A DNA stretch of 64,000 nt from Lucifuga dentata (GCA_014773175.1 VXCM01001242.1:175591-239590), one strand, 5' to 3'. Shown: positions 10,440 to 23,300, numbered from the stretch's first letter. The notes: generated from the letters alone by a model not told the origin. Numbers and translations are program-made.

Positions 10440-11579
10440 TAGTCTAAATGTAGCTTTTGAAGTTCTGCTTGTCTCATGTTGCTTTGAGAGTTCACATATT
10501 TAAGTGCTGATTGCCAGACCTCATGTATAGCTGAAAAATACCAGTCTGATATGACCCGTCTTTGTTCGTAAGTATGATAGAGGTATTTCAAAAGCAAAGT
10601 TCATAAGGGATGTGCTGTATATTAATAATAATGAAGGATGACTAAGTTAAGGCTGTCATGACAGATGTGTCTCAAGGTTTACGTGACAAAACACTGAATG
10701 ACTATTTTCAGGATAAAAACCCTCTTGGATATGGAAAAAAAATCACAGAGAAAGAGAAAAACTAAAAGGGGCAGCAACTTATTTATTATTAAAAACTAAC
10801 CTACACATGATTTGACAGCATTTGGAAAGGTCATGCTGTTAAAATATATTAGGCTTGGTTTGAATAATAAAAGAGTACTTTGAAATATATTGTAAGTTGT
10901 TATTGTCCATTCTGTTGCTTTTCCATTTCTATGGTAATTTTCTTTGTTTAAGTGTTTCAAGACATGTTGTGCTTTTGGACACATTCAAAAGCAGTTCCTG
11001 TGCATATATTATAGAACAGGGGGGTTAGGGCTCATCATTTTTTATTTTTAGTTTTAAAATCTGGTAGATTCTGGTAGTCTATTTAAATAATAGACTAGAT
11101 AAATAATAATAAAAAAAAGAATGGATGAAAATTGGATTTAAAAATCAATGGTTGAAAAACACAGAGTAGAGTTAGAATTTTTTTATTATTTTAAAATTAG
11201 TGAAAAATTACATAATTATTTGAAATTTTAATATATTATGTGTATTATAAACATTCAGTAATTTTGTTAATTATTTTTTACTCACATACAGTAATTGGAA
11301 CAAAATTAGCAGGTCATTTGAGATTTTTCTTCATTTCTCTTTTTATTTTCTATCACTGAAAGCTGTCTTTGGCCTGTTGTCATGGCTAAATTTAGGAAAC
11401 ACCACAAGTTTTGGGGTTTACAGAGACAAAAAAAAAAAAAAAAAAAAAAAAAATCAGGCTGAAAATAGTTTCTAACCTGATTTATTTCTTTTTGTGGCGT
11501 TTTTCTGTAAAACCTGAAAACAATGAACCCTTTAGCATGATTTTCTGAATAAAACTTCCTTGTTTTTCTATTCCTTCAG

Positions 11580-11979
11580 CGTGGAGGACACCTGCAGAGT
11601 ACCCCCGCCCTGCGTCCCTTACCCCCTCAACTCCAATGGCAGCCATCACCACCACCACCTCCACCAGCACCATCACAACAACCAACACAACCACCAACAC
11701 CAACACCAGCCGGGCCAGAAGCAGCTGGAGCCCTGCACATCCTTCCTCCTTCGTGAACTGCCTCCTTATCAGGCCGGAACGGGTGGAGGGGCCGGCGTAG
11801 GTGCAGGAGGAGGAGGAGGAGGAGGAGGAGGAGGTGGAGTGGGGATGGGAGGCGAAGTGGATGGGACAGTGGCCAGGAGCTGGGGAGGTGGGGAGGCGGT
11901 GAGAATCTTGGCGCGACGCGTCACGCCGGATGGGAAGGTGCAGTACCTCGTGGAGTGGGAGAATGTGAGTTTGTACTGA
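11580..11979 (+). CDS. phf1: phf1 terminal coding exon: His/Gly-rich linker and C-terminal chromo-like domain
   Basis: Acceptor TATTCCTTCAG; the first base completes Ser, then [16 protein letters not shown] opens the exon. Next is a His/Gln/Asn-rich run ([20 protein letters not shown]), a Pro/Leu segment, a Gly tract encoded by GGA repeats (11804-11834) and the C-terminal block [20 protein letters not shown] then EWENVSLY before TGA at 11977-11979. Human PHF1 ends VRVLARRVRPDGSVQYLVEW plus six residues, and MTF2 ends with the same block, so this is the Polycomb-like C-terminal chromo-like domain known to bind SUZ12 of PRC2. The last residues (ENVSLY) differ from human. A GTGAGT inside the final codons looks like a donor, but reading through gives the natural family C-terminus. 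The His and Gly runs are much longer than in human PHF1. Confidence 0.95.
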
Positions 11980-12640
11980 CGGTGAGGAAGAGGAGCCAGG
12001 TGACTTTTACAGGATGACGTAATGCACTGCAGTGTGCTTAACGTACGAGCGAAAGAAAAAGAAAAAAAATTGTCGCAAATCCAGGTTTCTCTCATTGTAT
12101 CACCTCTATTCTGCATCAGTATAACCTCAGTACTCGTTACTATATCTCCCTCTTTGCTAGTGTTTCTCTGATATTTGTACTGTTAACTTTGGAATATGCC
12201 TTTGCATTTATGATACTTTGCAGTGATGAGGAAAAATATATACGCCTCAAGCTCATTTGTCAGTATTTTGAGCTCAGACAGAACAAGGATAGGACCTAAA
12301 ATACTGCAGATAAGCAAAGGTTTTGTACATCTTAACAAATGATTCCAAAAGAGATTACTGCTTTTTCTGTGTACCCAAAGCATTTTTAAACTCCTTAATC
12401 GGTTAATAGTTACTTTTTTAAATGATGATGCCTCCTTCAAAGTTCGTTTTTTTTCACCACAGATGAAGTAGTAAAGGTGTTAAAGGAAGCTCGTGCTGCA
12501 TTACCTGTAGACAGATTTGTGATGCGGAGAGCGATCTGCACATCGCTCGCCTTGCCGCCTGCACTCCTGATAACCTCTTTGGTCAGTGCATGGACTTTTT
12601 AAAATACAAACTTTATTGAATAAAGGATATGACAAACAGC
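11980..12640 (+). other. phf1: probable phf1 3' untranslated region
   Basis: Sequence after the stop codon, with no open frame of note. The first AATAAA I see on the plus strand is at 12619-12624. The extent is inferred from that signal only. Confidence 0.45.
12612..12624. terminator. candidate bidirectional polyadenylation signal
   Basis: TTTATT at 12612-12617 (AATAAA on the minus strand) and AATAAA at 12619-12624 lie back to back. The plus-strand hexamer could end phf1. No minus-strand gene was found to use the other. Confidence 0.35.
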
Positions 12641-12830
12641 CAGGGAGTCTGATCATTACAGCATAGACATTACATTGTATAAAAATATTTTAAAATTTGG
12701 TAGGTCTGTGCATGGATGTAGCAACATCGTGTCATCAAGAAGCAACACAGCCGATATGATTGTAGATTATATGCCAGTTTACAAACCTGGCAGCTCCGCC
12801 TGACTGCTGAGATCTCACCATAGTACGATT

Positions 12831-13478
12831 TTAAAGGACCATACCATCATTTTGCATGTTGGAGCCTAATATATTTAACTTTCATACATGTAAGGTTTCT
12901 GTCCATCATTTCCCAAAGCTACTGGAACAGTGAGTTAAAAACAATTTTTCCTACCTTCCCATTGGTTTCAGTTCACTCTGGTACGCTATTAAAATAAAAT
13001 TATAGATACTTAAAATGTTCTTGGGATAGGTGATCCATCATCACAAACAACATGTATATTCAGGTTTTTTTGAAGTTTTGTAATTTTAGCATTTAAGTGC
13101 AATAAAAATCACAGAGTGAATGTATGTCTCCACCGGGAAATATAGTCCCAAAAGAAGACCTGCATTTATTGAAAAATTTTNGAGTGAATGTATGTCTCCA
13201 CCGGGAAATATAGTCCCAAAAGAAGACCTGCATTTATTGAAAAATTTTAATGACCGTGACTTCATAATTTTGCATAACTATTAGCAGGTGAAACATCGAT
13301 TTTTAATGTGGGTGTATTGTTTGATTATTTGATTTTGAAAGATTAGGAAATTTTGCAAATCATCAAGAAAGCTGAAATACAGTTTAATCCTTTGGGAAAT
13401 GATTGTCAGCAACTTTACGTGTATGAAAATTGAATATATTAGGCTCAAACATGCAAAATGGGTGGTATGGTCCTTTAA
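12831..13478 (+). mobile_element. TTAA foldback MITE, subfamily A
   Basis: TTAAAGGACCATACCATC at the left and GGTGGTATGGTCCTTTAA at the right. A single N at 13181 joins two exact 67-bp copies (13114-13180 and 13182-13248), so the real element is about 580 bp. Confidence 0.8.
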
Positions 13479-15431
13479 AGTTGAGTTTGCAATTTGGGAA
13501 ATTGTTCTACGCAGGTTATGAGCTTCTCCTCCATTGTTTGTCGCTTCTGTGTATGTCACAGAACTATTCTCTCATTGGCTGTGCATCAGAAAGGTCAACA
13601 GACAGACGGGTCAAAGTTGACTGTGGTTGAACTCTGAGTGTAGCGACAAAGCGCAGAATCAGACGCATCGCCGAAGGTGGCGTGCCGCAAAGTTGGGGGT
13701 CACCACTCAGCTACCCAAATACGATAAAGAAAAACAGATAACACAAGAATCTGAAACGAAAGCAAAAAAATAACCAAATGCATAAAATACAGAGACATCA
13801 AAAGTATTCTAACAAGATACTTCAAATAAAGAACAACTTATTAACAAAGCAACATATAATTTGTAAAAGTAACTTATTGCTGTCCTCTTCCAGTCATAAA
13901 TTAACATCCCGGTGATGAGAAAGCCAAACAGCCCACACACTTCCATCAACCTTCACATTTATAATTGCTCGTTGATCAGCTGACGGGTAACGGTTGTGGA
14001 TATAGTGAGAAAACTGGCCCAGAAAATTAAGAATGATGAACTATCTGCCATCCGTGAGAGCCATGATGGTGACAGGAAGCAGGCTGTCGGCTGCTCATGA
14101 CGGCAGGATGGGAAACACATTCTAAACTTGGATCTTGTATTGCTAGAACATAATAGTTTAATGCCTTGCTTAAGGGCAATGAGTCTGTCAGACCTTTTGG
14201 GGACCCAAACCAGTCACCATCTGCTTACAAGCCAGCTGAGCTTTGAGGTTTACATATTTTTTTTCTCATCACAGTATGTTAATAAGAGATTATATACATG
14301 TTAGTATGGGGTTACTTATTTGTTCTGTTAGATTTTGTCATACATAATTTACATTTGGACAACTGTATGTATTAGAAATAGGAGCCACAAGAGGGCTTTT
14401 GTTTTATAGATAGAATTATATATTCACAATATATTGCTATGACCGAATAACTTTGTTTTATTTTTTTGATGTGGTTGCATAGTGCCTATATGGGTTATGT
14501 ACCTGCTGATTGGGCCGCTGACCTTAAATCGACCAATCAGAAGACAGATTAGCAAGGCCATATTACCACCAGATGACAGAGGGCCAAGATGGCGTGTTTT
14601 TGTGGGCAAACCTGGAAGTCTGACAGATTTCCAGTTAATAGATTTTATAATTTATGCAGAAAAAAAAGATAATAAAGGTGTAGAATGTGTATATGTTTTC
14701 AATAAACAAACAAACAATTTAGTTATTAAAGACAATTGAAGTAATAATTGAAGTAATTAAATTGCAGTAATCAGGCCAGGATATTTTACAGTTAAACAAT
14801 GAAGTTTATTATCAGTTAGGATACTCATAACAAACAGTAAAAATTTTGAATCTTAAAATTCAACATATTCATTGGAAATTATATTAAACAAGTAAAAAAT
14901 AACACCTTAAATGCAATGTACTGGTTCTATTTCTTCCTTCATATATGCTAACATACTGTATACACCTATACCAACATATATCTTTCTGATTAGCAAATAT
15001 TGGCCAATAATATTGGCTTGCTAATACATAAATCCATACATCCAGTTCTTAGAGATGTTTCATGTTTTTTTTTTGNTTTTTTTTTTGTTTTTTTTTTTAG
15101 CAGATACCTTATTTTCTGCATAAATCAAAAAATCTATCAGGAAAACCTGAAAATCTGACAAGGGAACCCGTGGTTAACTCACATCCAAGTTTTAGGACTA
15201 CAAACTTCAGCACTCTATTGGCCAAAAGGATGGTGTCTTTCTTATTTGGGGAATACATGTACATGGCCGACAAGGACCAATCACACTGTTACATAGAATA
15301 TAACACAACTGTACATTCCATGTAAACAACAAAAACAACACATATACGTTTCTGAAATGTCCAAAGTCATGTGACTAGATTGGTTAACGGGAGGATCCAA
15401 ACCCATTTTCAGGATCTAACAGCTTATAATT

Positions 15432-15995
15432 ACTAAAGGAGCATATGGGTGATTTTGTATGTTTAAGCCCAAAAAATAGAACCCGCTCACATGTTATGTT
15501 ACTTCCAACCTTTTTCCAAAGCTACCAGCGGTACATATTACAATTGTTATTCCTACCTTCCACACTACCCTAGATCTCAGTTCATTTCAGTTCGCTATTA
15601 AAATGAACTTGTAGAGACTTGAAATGTGCTTGAGATAGGGAATCTATCTCAGCGACCCCACCCACCGCTATTATGTTTTTTGTCAAAGTTACTTTATTTT
15701 ACCAATTGAACATGGAGCGACCAGAAGAAAATGCATTTCTCCACCAGGGAATCAAGTCCCAGGAGAAGACGGCTTTTCTCGAGAAATTAAAACGACTGTG
15801 CAAGAATTAGCAAGTGAAACATAATTTTAATATCATCTGAACATTTTATTTTTGAAAAATTAGGGGATTTTGCAGAATAACTACAAAAACTAAAATACAT
15901 TTTTATGTTTTGGAAAATGTGTGGCAGTAACATGATGTGTATGCCAGGAGTATTTAATGGGCTCAAACATGCAAAATCACCAGTATGGTCCTTAA
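15432..15995 (+). mobile_element. TTAA foldback MITE, subfamily B
   Basis: Left end decayed to CTAAAGGAGCATATGGGTG; right end CCAGTATGGTCCTTAA. Interior blocks CTTGAGATAGGGAATC and AGGAGAAGACGGC place it in subfamily B. Confidence 0.7.
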
Positions 15996-16733
15996 AGCTA
16001 CAAACTGGCATTGAGTTTGAATTCAGAAATCAAAACCTAAATGCCTGGATTTATTTTAGTTGATAGCAAGTGAGCTTCTGATGTTGCACATTGTCTGTAG
16101 ACATAAAACTAGAATACTGTGGTGCAAGTTTCAGAGTTTATATTTTATACAAAGGTTTATTTCAACAATCCGTTGCATAAAACTTACATGACGTTTACGT
16201 TTGTCAGTTAATCTTTAAAGAACGCAAATATGTTACAGTTTAAGTTGAGACCAATTCAGCATTTATACAGTTGTAATCATGCCAATGCAAAACGCTTTTT
16301 AATACCAACCTCTTTGTTTAAATGTCTCCTGCACACTCACACTCCAGGCCTTTACATTCAGACAGAGAAATGATGTTGCGATTTTCATCTTCCTCAGTGA
16401 CTTTGTGGTTTATTAGGAAGGAGTGTGTTGAATCTTTCTAGGTGATGGTGATGAATGTATTTGTGGTACGTCTTTACCCGTCAAGTGCTTGTTAGGTTGA
16501 ACTCTAGGTGGAACTCAACCAGGCTAGTTTAAAACAAAATAGAAGGAAAGAAGACATGAACATTGAGGAACACTGTCTTTTTTCTGATTAGTAGTCAAGT
16601 CCAAGTTGAGTTTAATGTACCAGTATTTTTGGACAAATGACATTTGTACATGTATATCCTGCGTTGACACACCTAATATGTAACATGAATAATTAAAAAA
16701 AAAGTTTCACATTGTATCATTTCGTGTTTTCTG

Positions 16734-16734
<1 letters not shown>

Positions 16735-16799
<65 letters not shown>
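16735..16799. repeat. (TATC)n microsatellite
   Basis: About 16 perfect tetranucleotide units, TATC on the plus strand. Confidence 0.97.
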
Positions 16800-17622
16800 G
16801 TATCAATTCAGATTGTGTCAATGAGCTATCCAGTTTTCCAAATAATCAAAAAATATGTTGTGCTTATTTGTCCCAAAAGCTGTGCTGCAATCACAAAGAC
16901 TCACAATTTACTTTTACTACCTGCAAGGAGGAGGCCATTAGTAACCCCAAGGAGAGCAGTTTCTGTATTATGAGGGCAATAAAACATGGCTGAATTACAT
17001 GAAATGCATATCCAACTTACGTAGCTGCCTGTAGGCTGACATCTGTAGTGAACACGCATATCACTTCTGGATTAATATATTACACAATCAAAAGGTGGGC
17101 AGACTGAGGTGAGATGGCTTCACCCTCCAAACTTTTTACTATTGTGTTAACCATGTTGATGAAGATGTCTAAATTAATATAGTGGGGCAGTAAATTGCAT
17201 TTCAGCCAAATATGTCATATAAGAGGGATTAACTACATTTTTTGGCAGGAAAATTTATCTTGTCTGCCACCATTAAATATTAGATATTATTTAATATTCT
17301 GTTGGTGTTTATGTTAGGTAGAATGATCATCAATGAATGCAAATGCCAAATAAGATAAATAAAACCTATCATTGTCCAATTTTATTTTTTATAAATGTAA
17401 AAGCACTCATAATTGAAATTTGCTCATTTTCTGTTTTTATTTTAATTCATTTTGAGACATGTAAAAGCCTACATGCAACAGTTTGGTCAAAACATGTTGA
17501 CTAAATCTTGAATGGCTGATGAAACCATTCAAATGCAACAATTTCAGTGAGCTATCTTGACAAAAAAAAGTTTATAATCTCTAAAAGAGACCAGGTAATT
17601 TGTGTCAGTTGTGATGATAAAC

Positions 17623-17653
<31 letters not shown>

Positions 17654-19062
17654 TTTTTGTTGTTGTTGTTTTGGACACAGAACGTGTCTACACCGAATTT
17701 TCAGAGTACAATGTGCAGTTGTCACCACTGCAGTAGCAAGAGATGACCACAAGGTGGCGACCACACACCAACATTCAGTCTAAAAGCAGGCGCTGACTGT
17801 ACCATGTGCTGCCTTCATGATACTCCGACCCTCCCGCTTGTCAACGCCAACGCACCACTAGTGAGTTGTGAGTAGTTTGATTTGTTACATGCAGTAAAAT
17901 GGTTTTGGTCAAAAGCATAACAGATTTTTGGCGTGTATTTGTGTTTCAGAAATAAACAGTCAAAATCTGGTACAGCAGGACAACATACATATAGCCTATA
18001 GCCTAACTCAACTATTAGCTAAATGTTATTCTTGCCGGTGTAACTGCATTATTTTACAATAATTTGCAAATTTAGCTTGCAGTCTTTCGGTTCAAATGCG
18101 AAAAACTTGTGGCCATACTGAGGTTTTTTTTTTTCTCGTTATGGATGGCCCACACTGAGGTGAGCAAATGGAAACAAACATTTAGCAAACACTTTAGCTA
18201 TCACCAATTGCTTACACCTGCTATGCTTTCCACACCCAAAACGTCACATGTCGACAAATGTCAAAATTGCTTTCAGTAAACTAAAGCTTTCAACTTTATG
18301 AGTAGGTTGCTATATCGTTCATATTTCAACTAACAGACTTGTAATGTTTTATCTCCCACGGTACGTAAATGCAGCATACAAGCTCAAGGGGCCATTTTGG
18401 CTCCACAGTTTCCTTTCCTGATGCAGTTGCCATGTTTAGTCATGTGCAAAATCCAGCATGTGTGAATTATTTAAGGGCCAAAGAGCATCATGGTACTTGT
18501 AGTCAAGTTGAGAATACATTTGATGCCAGTATCCTTAATGTCAATATTTTGGTAGATGCGAAGCTAGTTTAGTTACTTCAACAGGTAAATTAGCTGCCTA
18601 AACAAGCGTGTCCACACACGAATTTACCCTATTTTATTTTCGCTGAAATTTAAATTTTGGGATCAAATTCTGGAACAACAAACAAATTTGCATGCACAAA
18701 TATTACTCAGTAATTAGATTAAAAATAAGGCTAAATAGCACATTTTTGGCTAGTATTCTGCCAAACACATAGTACCTATCAGGAACAAAGTGATTCTTAC
18801 AGAGATCACGTGTCATATTTTAATACGGAATTCATGTAAAACATTAATTATTGTACTTATTTTTAAAAGTTTAAATAAAGTACCATATGAATAAGTTTCC
18901 ACTACTGTGTGTAAAATAAAAATAAGCCGTCATTTAAGCAGATTTTATGGGTACACGCGCGCGCATTGACTTTTTGTAAAAATGTAAAATGCATAAGCTA
19001 AAGACAGGTAGATATAGGGAAGCATGCGCGCGCCCACACACGCGCACACTCAGTCCTCCACC

Positions 19063-19065
<3 letters not shown>

Positions 19066-19109
<44 letters not shown>

Positions 19110-19300
19110 CCTCTCTCCCCCTACACACACACGCACACACACACATACACACATACACACACTCACTCGTGTTTCACCCTCACACCTCAACAACAGCGTG
19201 CAAACGCACACACAAGCACACACATTTCTGCATCCTGTATTTTTTTTTTTTTAACACACGGGAACCGGCGCTTTATAAGCGGTCGTGGATTACGATGCCA
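19066..19300 (+). promoter_or_regulatory. syngap1: candidate syngap1 promoter region
   Basis: Just upstream of the first coding exon lie a (CT)n tract (19066-19102), a CA-rich run (about 19123-19155) and a TATA-like box (TTTATAAG at 19272-19279) next to GGAACCGGCG. A start site about 25-30 bp downstream would put transcription near 19305. This is position-based inference; no transcript evidence is available. Confidence 0.35.
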
Positions 19301-19459
19301 GCGGAATATTATTGGCCTCCCCTTCGGCTCTAACTGTGAACAGCAGTATATTGCGTTTTTAATTTTTATTTGTAGATTTATTTTTTTTATTTTTTCTCGT
19401 TACTTAAGAGTGCCGACACACTGCTGAGACGCAAAGCCTACGATCAATGCCGTTGGAAC

Positions 19460-19481
19460 ATGTCCTATGTTCCCTTTCAAG
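19460..19481 (+). CDS. syngap1: syngap1 first coding exon (start codon)
   Basis: ATG at 19460 opens MSYVPFQ followed by a single G and the strong donor G|GTAAGA at 19482. Human SYNGAP1 has MSYAPFRD at residues 16-23, and its exon 1 ends after the first base of the Asp23 codon; here the G joins AT of the exon at 58086 to make the same Asp. The ATG has A at -3. Upstream, the same frame is open back to a TAG near 19373 without another ATG, so the first 15 human residues (MSRSRASIHRG onward) have no counterpart from this exon. SynGAP is a postsynaptic Ras/Rap GTPase-activating protein. An out-of-frame ATG at 19447 has a poor context. The 5' limit of the exon is unknown. The call depends on the joint match with exon 2. 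Confidence 0.8.
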
Positions 19482-20896
19482 GTAAGAACGGATAATTATT
19501 ATTATTATTTTTTTTTTTGTCATCTACTGCATTTTTCTTTTCTGTCCTCCTCCCCCTTCCTCACCCCTCCCTCTCTTTTTTCTACCTTTCTCTCAATCTT
19601 ACACTATCATATGCGATAAGCATATCTAAAGGCACCATAGCCGACAGGTGCATAGAAATAGTCGAGAGTGCCTTCCAGATAGATGCCCCCCCACACACGC
19701 ACCCACGCGCGCACCAACCAACCCAGAGCTGTGTGTGTGTGTGTGTGAGCGCGTATAGACCTGTGCATGCGGCAATTATAGTAGAGTAATGATGTATGGA
19801 TGCATACTGGTGTCAGTTTCCTCTCCTTTTGAGAGCACATTCCCATAATAAAAAATACATACTACCCCTTTAATAATTCTATTGGTTTATAGTGTACAAG
19901 TGATACTCAATAAAGAGTTGATAGAAAACAGCTAATACTTTATTTTTTAACTTGTATGGCGCTTCTTTAACATTAGGCACTTAGGGAGTTGTATGTTACA
20001 TATGCTATTCAAGAAATATGCCTGTGGGAATATGACTTTAGATCATATTCCTATAGGTGGTATAGTAATTTACTGTATAGGCAAGGTACCTTCATGAAAT
20101 TACCCTCCTGCATACAATAACTTTACCCCTTTAATATGATAGATAATGGCCAGAATGAGAGGATGCCTTGTTCTTGGTGGTCTGGTTTCACCCCTACTCG
20201 AGGATGAGTGGGTGAAAGGCGCATCAGCGTACGGTAAAGGCAGAACCCCCTTGGTATCATTGCACTGCAACTGTGACTAATGCTATATGTGAGCAGGCGT
20301 GCTGCAGTGAGCCGCTTCACATTCATCTTGTGGAAAATGTTCAATTTGCCATGTGTGTGTTATCACAGGGTCTAGTTAGGAAAGCCACATCCTTGAATGT
20401 GATGGCCAGAGGCTGACCGGAGGGAGACGGAGCGTCCACTGCAAAGTTTGGAGGAACTGTGAANGGGGGGGGGGGGTCGTGGTTTCTGTGAGTACCTGTC
20501 ATCAAAGAAACTAGGTGACAAAAACTAGGATTAGTGAGGGACTGTATGTATAGTGTATATGTGCATTTTTGAATGTGGATGTATAAGAGCGAGAGGAAAA
20601 GAGCGAGGTGTGTGGCCTGTGTGTGGGTACATGAGTGTGGGGGTGTGTTGTGCGTGAGTGGAAGGAGAGAGAGAGAGCGTGATAGATGATGTGTGTGTGT
20701 GCCCACAAGTACACGCACACACAGACCCGTATACCCTCGTAGAAGCAATATGTGTGCACTCAAATTGGAGGCTAATGTTGACCTGAAAAAAAAATCAACT
20801 TGTCAGCTGCTGGACTTCACCGTGACCCTGAAGTCATCAACTAAGCTGCCCGTTAAAAAGACAGACCGATTTGAACCACGGCTGTCGGCTCAGATG

Positions 20897-20898
<2 letters not shown>

Positions 20899-20931
<33 letters not shown>
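20899..20931. repeat. (CT)n microsatellite
   Basis: About 16 CT units; GA on the minus strand. Confidence 0.95.
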
Positions 20932-20933
<2 letters not shown>

Positions 20934-21941
20934 TTTTTCCCCCTCAGAGCGAAGCAGATAATGGCCAGATGCCCTCTTGCGCGAGTGCAGCTAAAGAAGT
21001 TGGTTGCATAATGTTGGTGAGATGCTCGGCCGCTGTGTGCGAGCCCACTCTGGGAACCATTGCCAGGAAATTGTGAGCACAAGCGCTTTAAAACCTGCCA
21101 GCGAAGACAATAAGTGCTCTTTTTCCTGTGATCGCACAACGGCGTTTCATTTTCAACGTTGCACTCTGAGCAGCGTTTAGTTGTGTTCCATTCGATACAA
21201 CTGCTGAAAATGTGTAGGCTACGTTGTGTCATTGTGGAAACGCTGATTGGCAATTTTGTCGCTGCTGTTATTTGAGTGTTTTACCCTAATAGAACTCCAG
21301 TAGTATTTGGATTTTGCGAAAATTGCACGTTGCAGGCTGTGACATCTGCACGAACGTGTTTATTTTCTACCGTGATACACATCGTCTCGTCTTATTTTGG
21401 GAAAAGCGCGCCTGCTCAAAATAAGAAAAGCAAAAACCAAGCCTCGCTGTGACCCTCTTAAAACCAGCTCCAAATACTGTGCAACGCTACTCTATCCATC
21501 TCCTCTCTCCAGCTATATATCACAAGCTCCATGGTTACTCAAAGCGATTATGTAACACCGTGCGATATTTGTTGACACACAGTGACTCAACAACTCCAGA
21601 TGAAATATGTGGTGAGATCGCTGATGTTAGCATAGCATTGATTTGTGATAAGATATCGATCCACCTAACGGGGGTCCCCTCCCCCCNCCCCCCCCCCCCC
21701 CAAAAAAAATGTAGCTTTTGCAGATGTATTAGCGCTGGTGTTGACAAGCGTGCTAAGCTAACGTTAGCAGGCGAGCCATTTGCAGTCATGCCAGGCACCC
21801 GCTCACACGAACAGGCAGTCAGTGGGAGGCAGGCAGCAGCAGAGAGGGGCCTTCCTATCTTGGCTAAATCTTTTTCCTCCCTCACTCACTCTCTTAAAAC
21901 TCACACCTCCTTTCAGTCTTTCTCGACCCCCNCGCCTCCCT

Positions 21942-21966
21942 CACACACACACACACACACACACAC
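21942..21966. repeat. (CA)n microsatellite
   Basis: About 12 CA units, ten bases right of a single N at 21932. Confidence 0.95.
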
Positions 21967-22435
21967 ATTGGCATGTACATCCACCCACACACATATACCA
22001 CTCGCAAATGCTCCTTCTGCCCCCTCATTCTCTCCTCTTTCTCTCTCTCCATCTCTCTCTCCATCTTTTCCCTCACACGGAGACTTGTACAATGGCTGTA
22101 CCCATGAGTACAGATGGATGGCGTGGAAGGAAGCGGCTGGCCGCTGAGCCATCCCCGGCCATGTCGATTTTACAGTAGTTTGATACAGCAGCTCCTGTCA
22201 AGCATAGCCATGGTTAAAGAGACAGCACGCCACCAATGCACTGCAGCACTCCTCCTCTCACTTACTTTCTCCCCCTCTTTCTCCCTCCCGCTCTCTCTCT
22301 CTCCCACATGACATAAGGGACTGTCTTACACCCCTCCACTACTCGGGCTGTGCCAAGAACCATCATCTGTTAGGCTATTACAGTACTGTATGTGCGAGCT
22401 CCATCTAGCCCCATGCACTAGATGATCTGTCAAAA

Positions 22436-22700
22436 CAGAGAGCCCATTCATTCTCTAGTGGGGCTCTGAGTGTATCGGAGATGCATTTTGCGGCGCCTTT
22501 TCTCAAGTGCTGTGTCGAATTAGCGCCGGAGTCGACCTGCAATGAGCATCCGGGAGAAGTGATTTGCGTTTAATCACACTTGTAGGGCTGAATTCTCCAG
22601 CCGGAGAGCATCTTGCCTGGTGTTGACAGATCTGAGCGATCTGATGGTTCCCGTATTAAAGCGCCCTCGATCCAAGTTCAGGGATGTTTTAGATCTTTTC
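22436..22700. other. GC-richer unique stretch in syngap1 intron 1
   Basis: This part stands out from the AT-rich intron by balanced composition, several CpG (GCGGCGCC, GCGCCGGAGTCGAC, CCGGAG) and absence of repeats. It has no long frame. It could be a regulatory or conserved non-coding element, but the sequence alone does not show that. Confidence 0.25.
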
Positions 22701-23295
22701 TTAGCTGAATTCTCTCCAAATTAGAGCAGTCAGGACTTCTAAAAGATCAAGCCAGAAACGTACTCAGCTTCCTGCTCGAAGAAATCTGATGATGTCAAGA
22801 TCTTGTGGAAGTATTATTGCCAGTATGCTGGCCCGCAGACAGAAAGTCAATCAAAGTTCAACAGACCCTCATTTGCATGTGTTTACATAATATTTTGCAT
22901 ATTCATCAGCAAGTGCATGGATCTAATGAATAAGCATTGGAGGGTGGTGCATATCGCCCAATTACTAAGCTTGTTTAAATGCATATTATCTGGCAAACAC
23001 TTGAAGGACTTTGATACCCTGGAGAGCTCAATAGCTGGCCTCTGTACCGTAAAACATACATGTCTGCATTACATCAGAAGCTGTGACCATGTTGAGACCA
23101 TTGATGGTGGAAGGACTGTCGTCTTAGGCAAGATTTGAACCTGTGATAATATGCACGACACGTCCTTGATCACCGTAGGGGCCCCTTGTGGTCTGGGTCC
23201 CAAAAGTGTGAGGCATTCATATTGGTGCAATGTTGTACACAGAGTGTGGAGTGTATGCTTAATGCATTATGTTGGAGAAGAATAAATTAACCATC

Positions 23296-23300
<5 letters not shown>

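Larger units (their letters stand above)
9586..11579. other. phf1 last intron
   Basis: An intron of 1994 bp. It holds a hAT-like short element (9876-10439) ending in a strong hairpin, AT-rich sequence from 11040 to 11300 and a poly-A run at about 11430-11452. Confidence 0.7.
12641..19065. other. phf1-syngap1 intergenic region
   Basis: About 6.4 kb. It holds two TTAA foldback elements (12831-13478 and 15432-15995), a TATC microsatellite and T-rich runs near 15066-15100 and 17637-17658. No exon of CUTA, the gene between PHF1 and SYNGAP1 in human, was recognised on either strand. Confidence 0.55.

Noticed and set aside
13114..13248. Apparent tandem duplication inside a MITE
   Set aside because: The copies are exact and separated by one N, as at seven other places, so an assembly join explains it better than a biological duplication.
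18989..19333. Open frames of 76 and 114 codons on the plus strand upstream of syngap1 exon 1
   Set aside because: They translate CT and CA microsatellites into Ser/Leu and Thr/His runs; no domain and no splice support.
22092..22178. Small frame starting MAVPMSTDGWRGRKRL in syngap1 intron 1
   Set aside because: No known counterpart, no donor at a usable phase, and it is only 28 codons; it could be chance.
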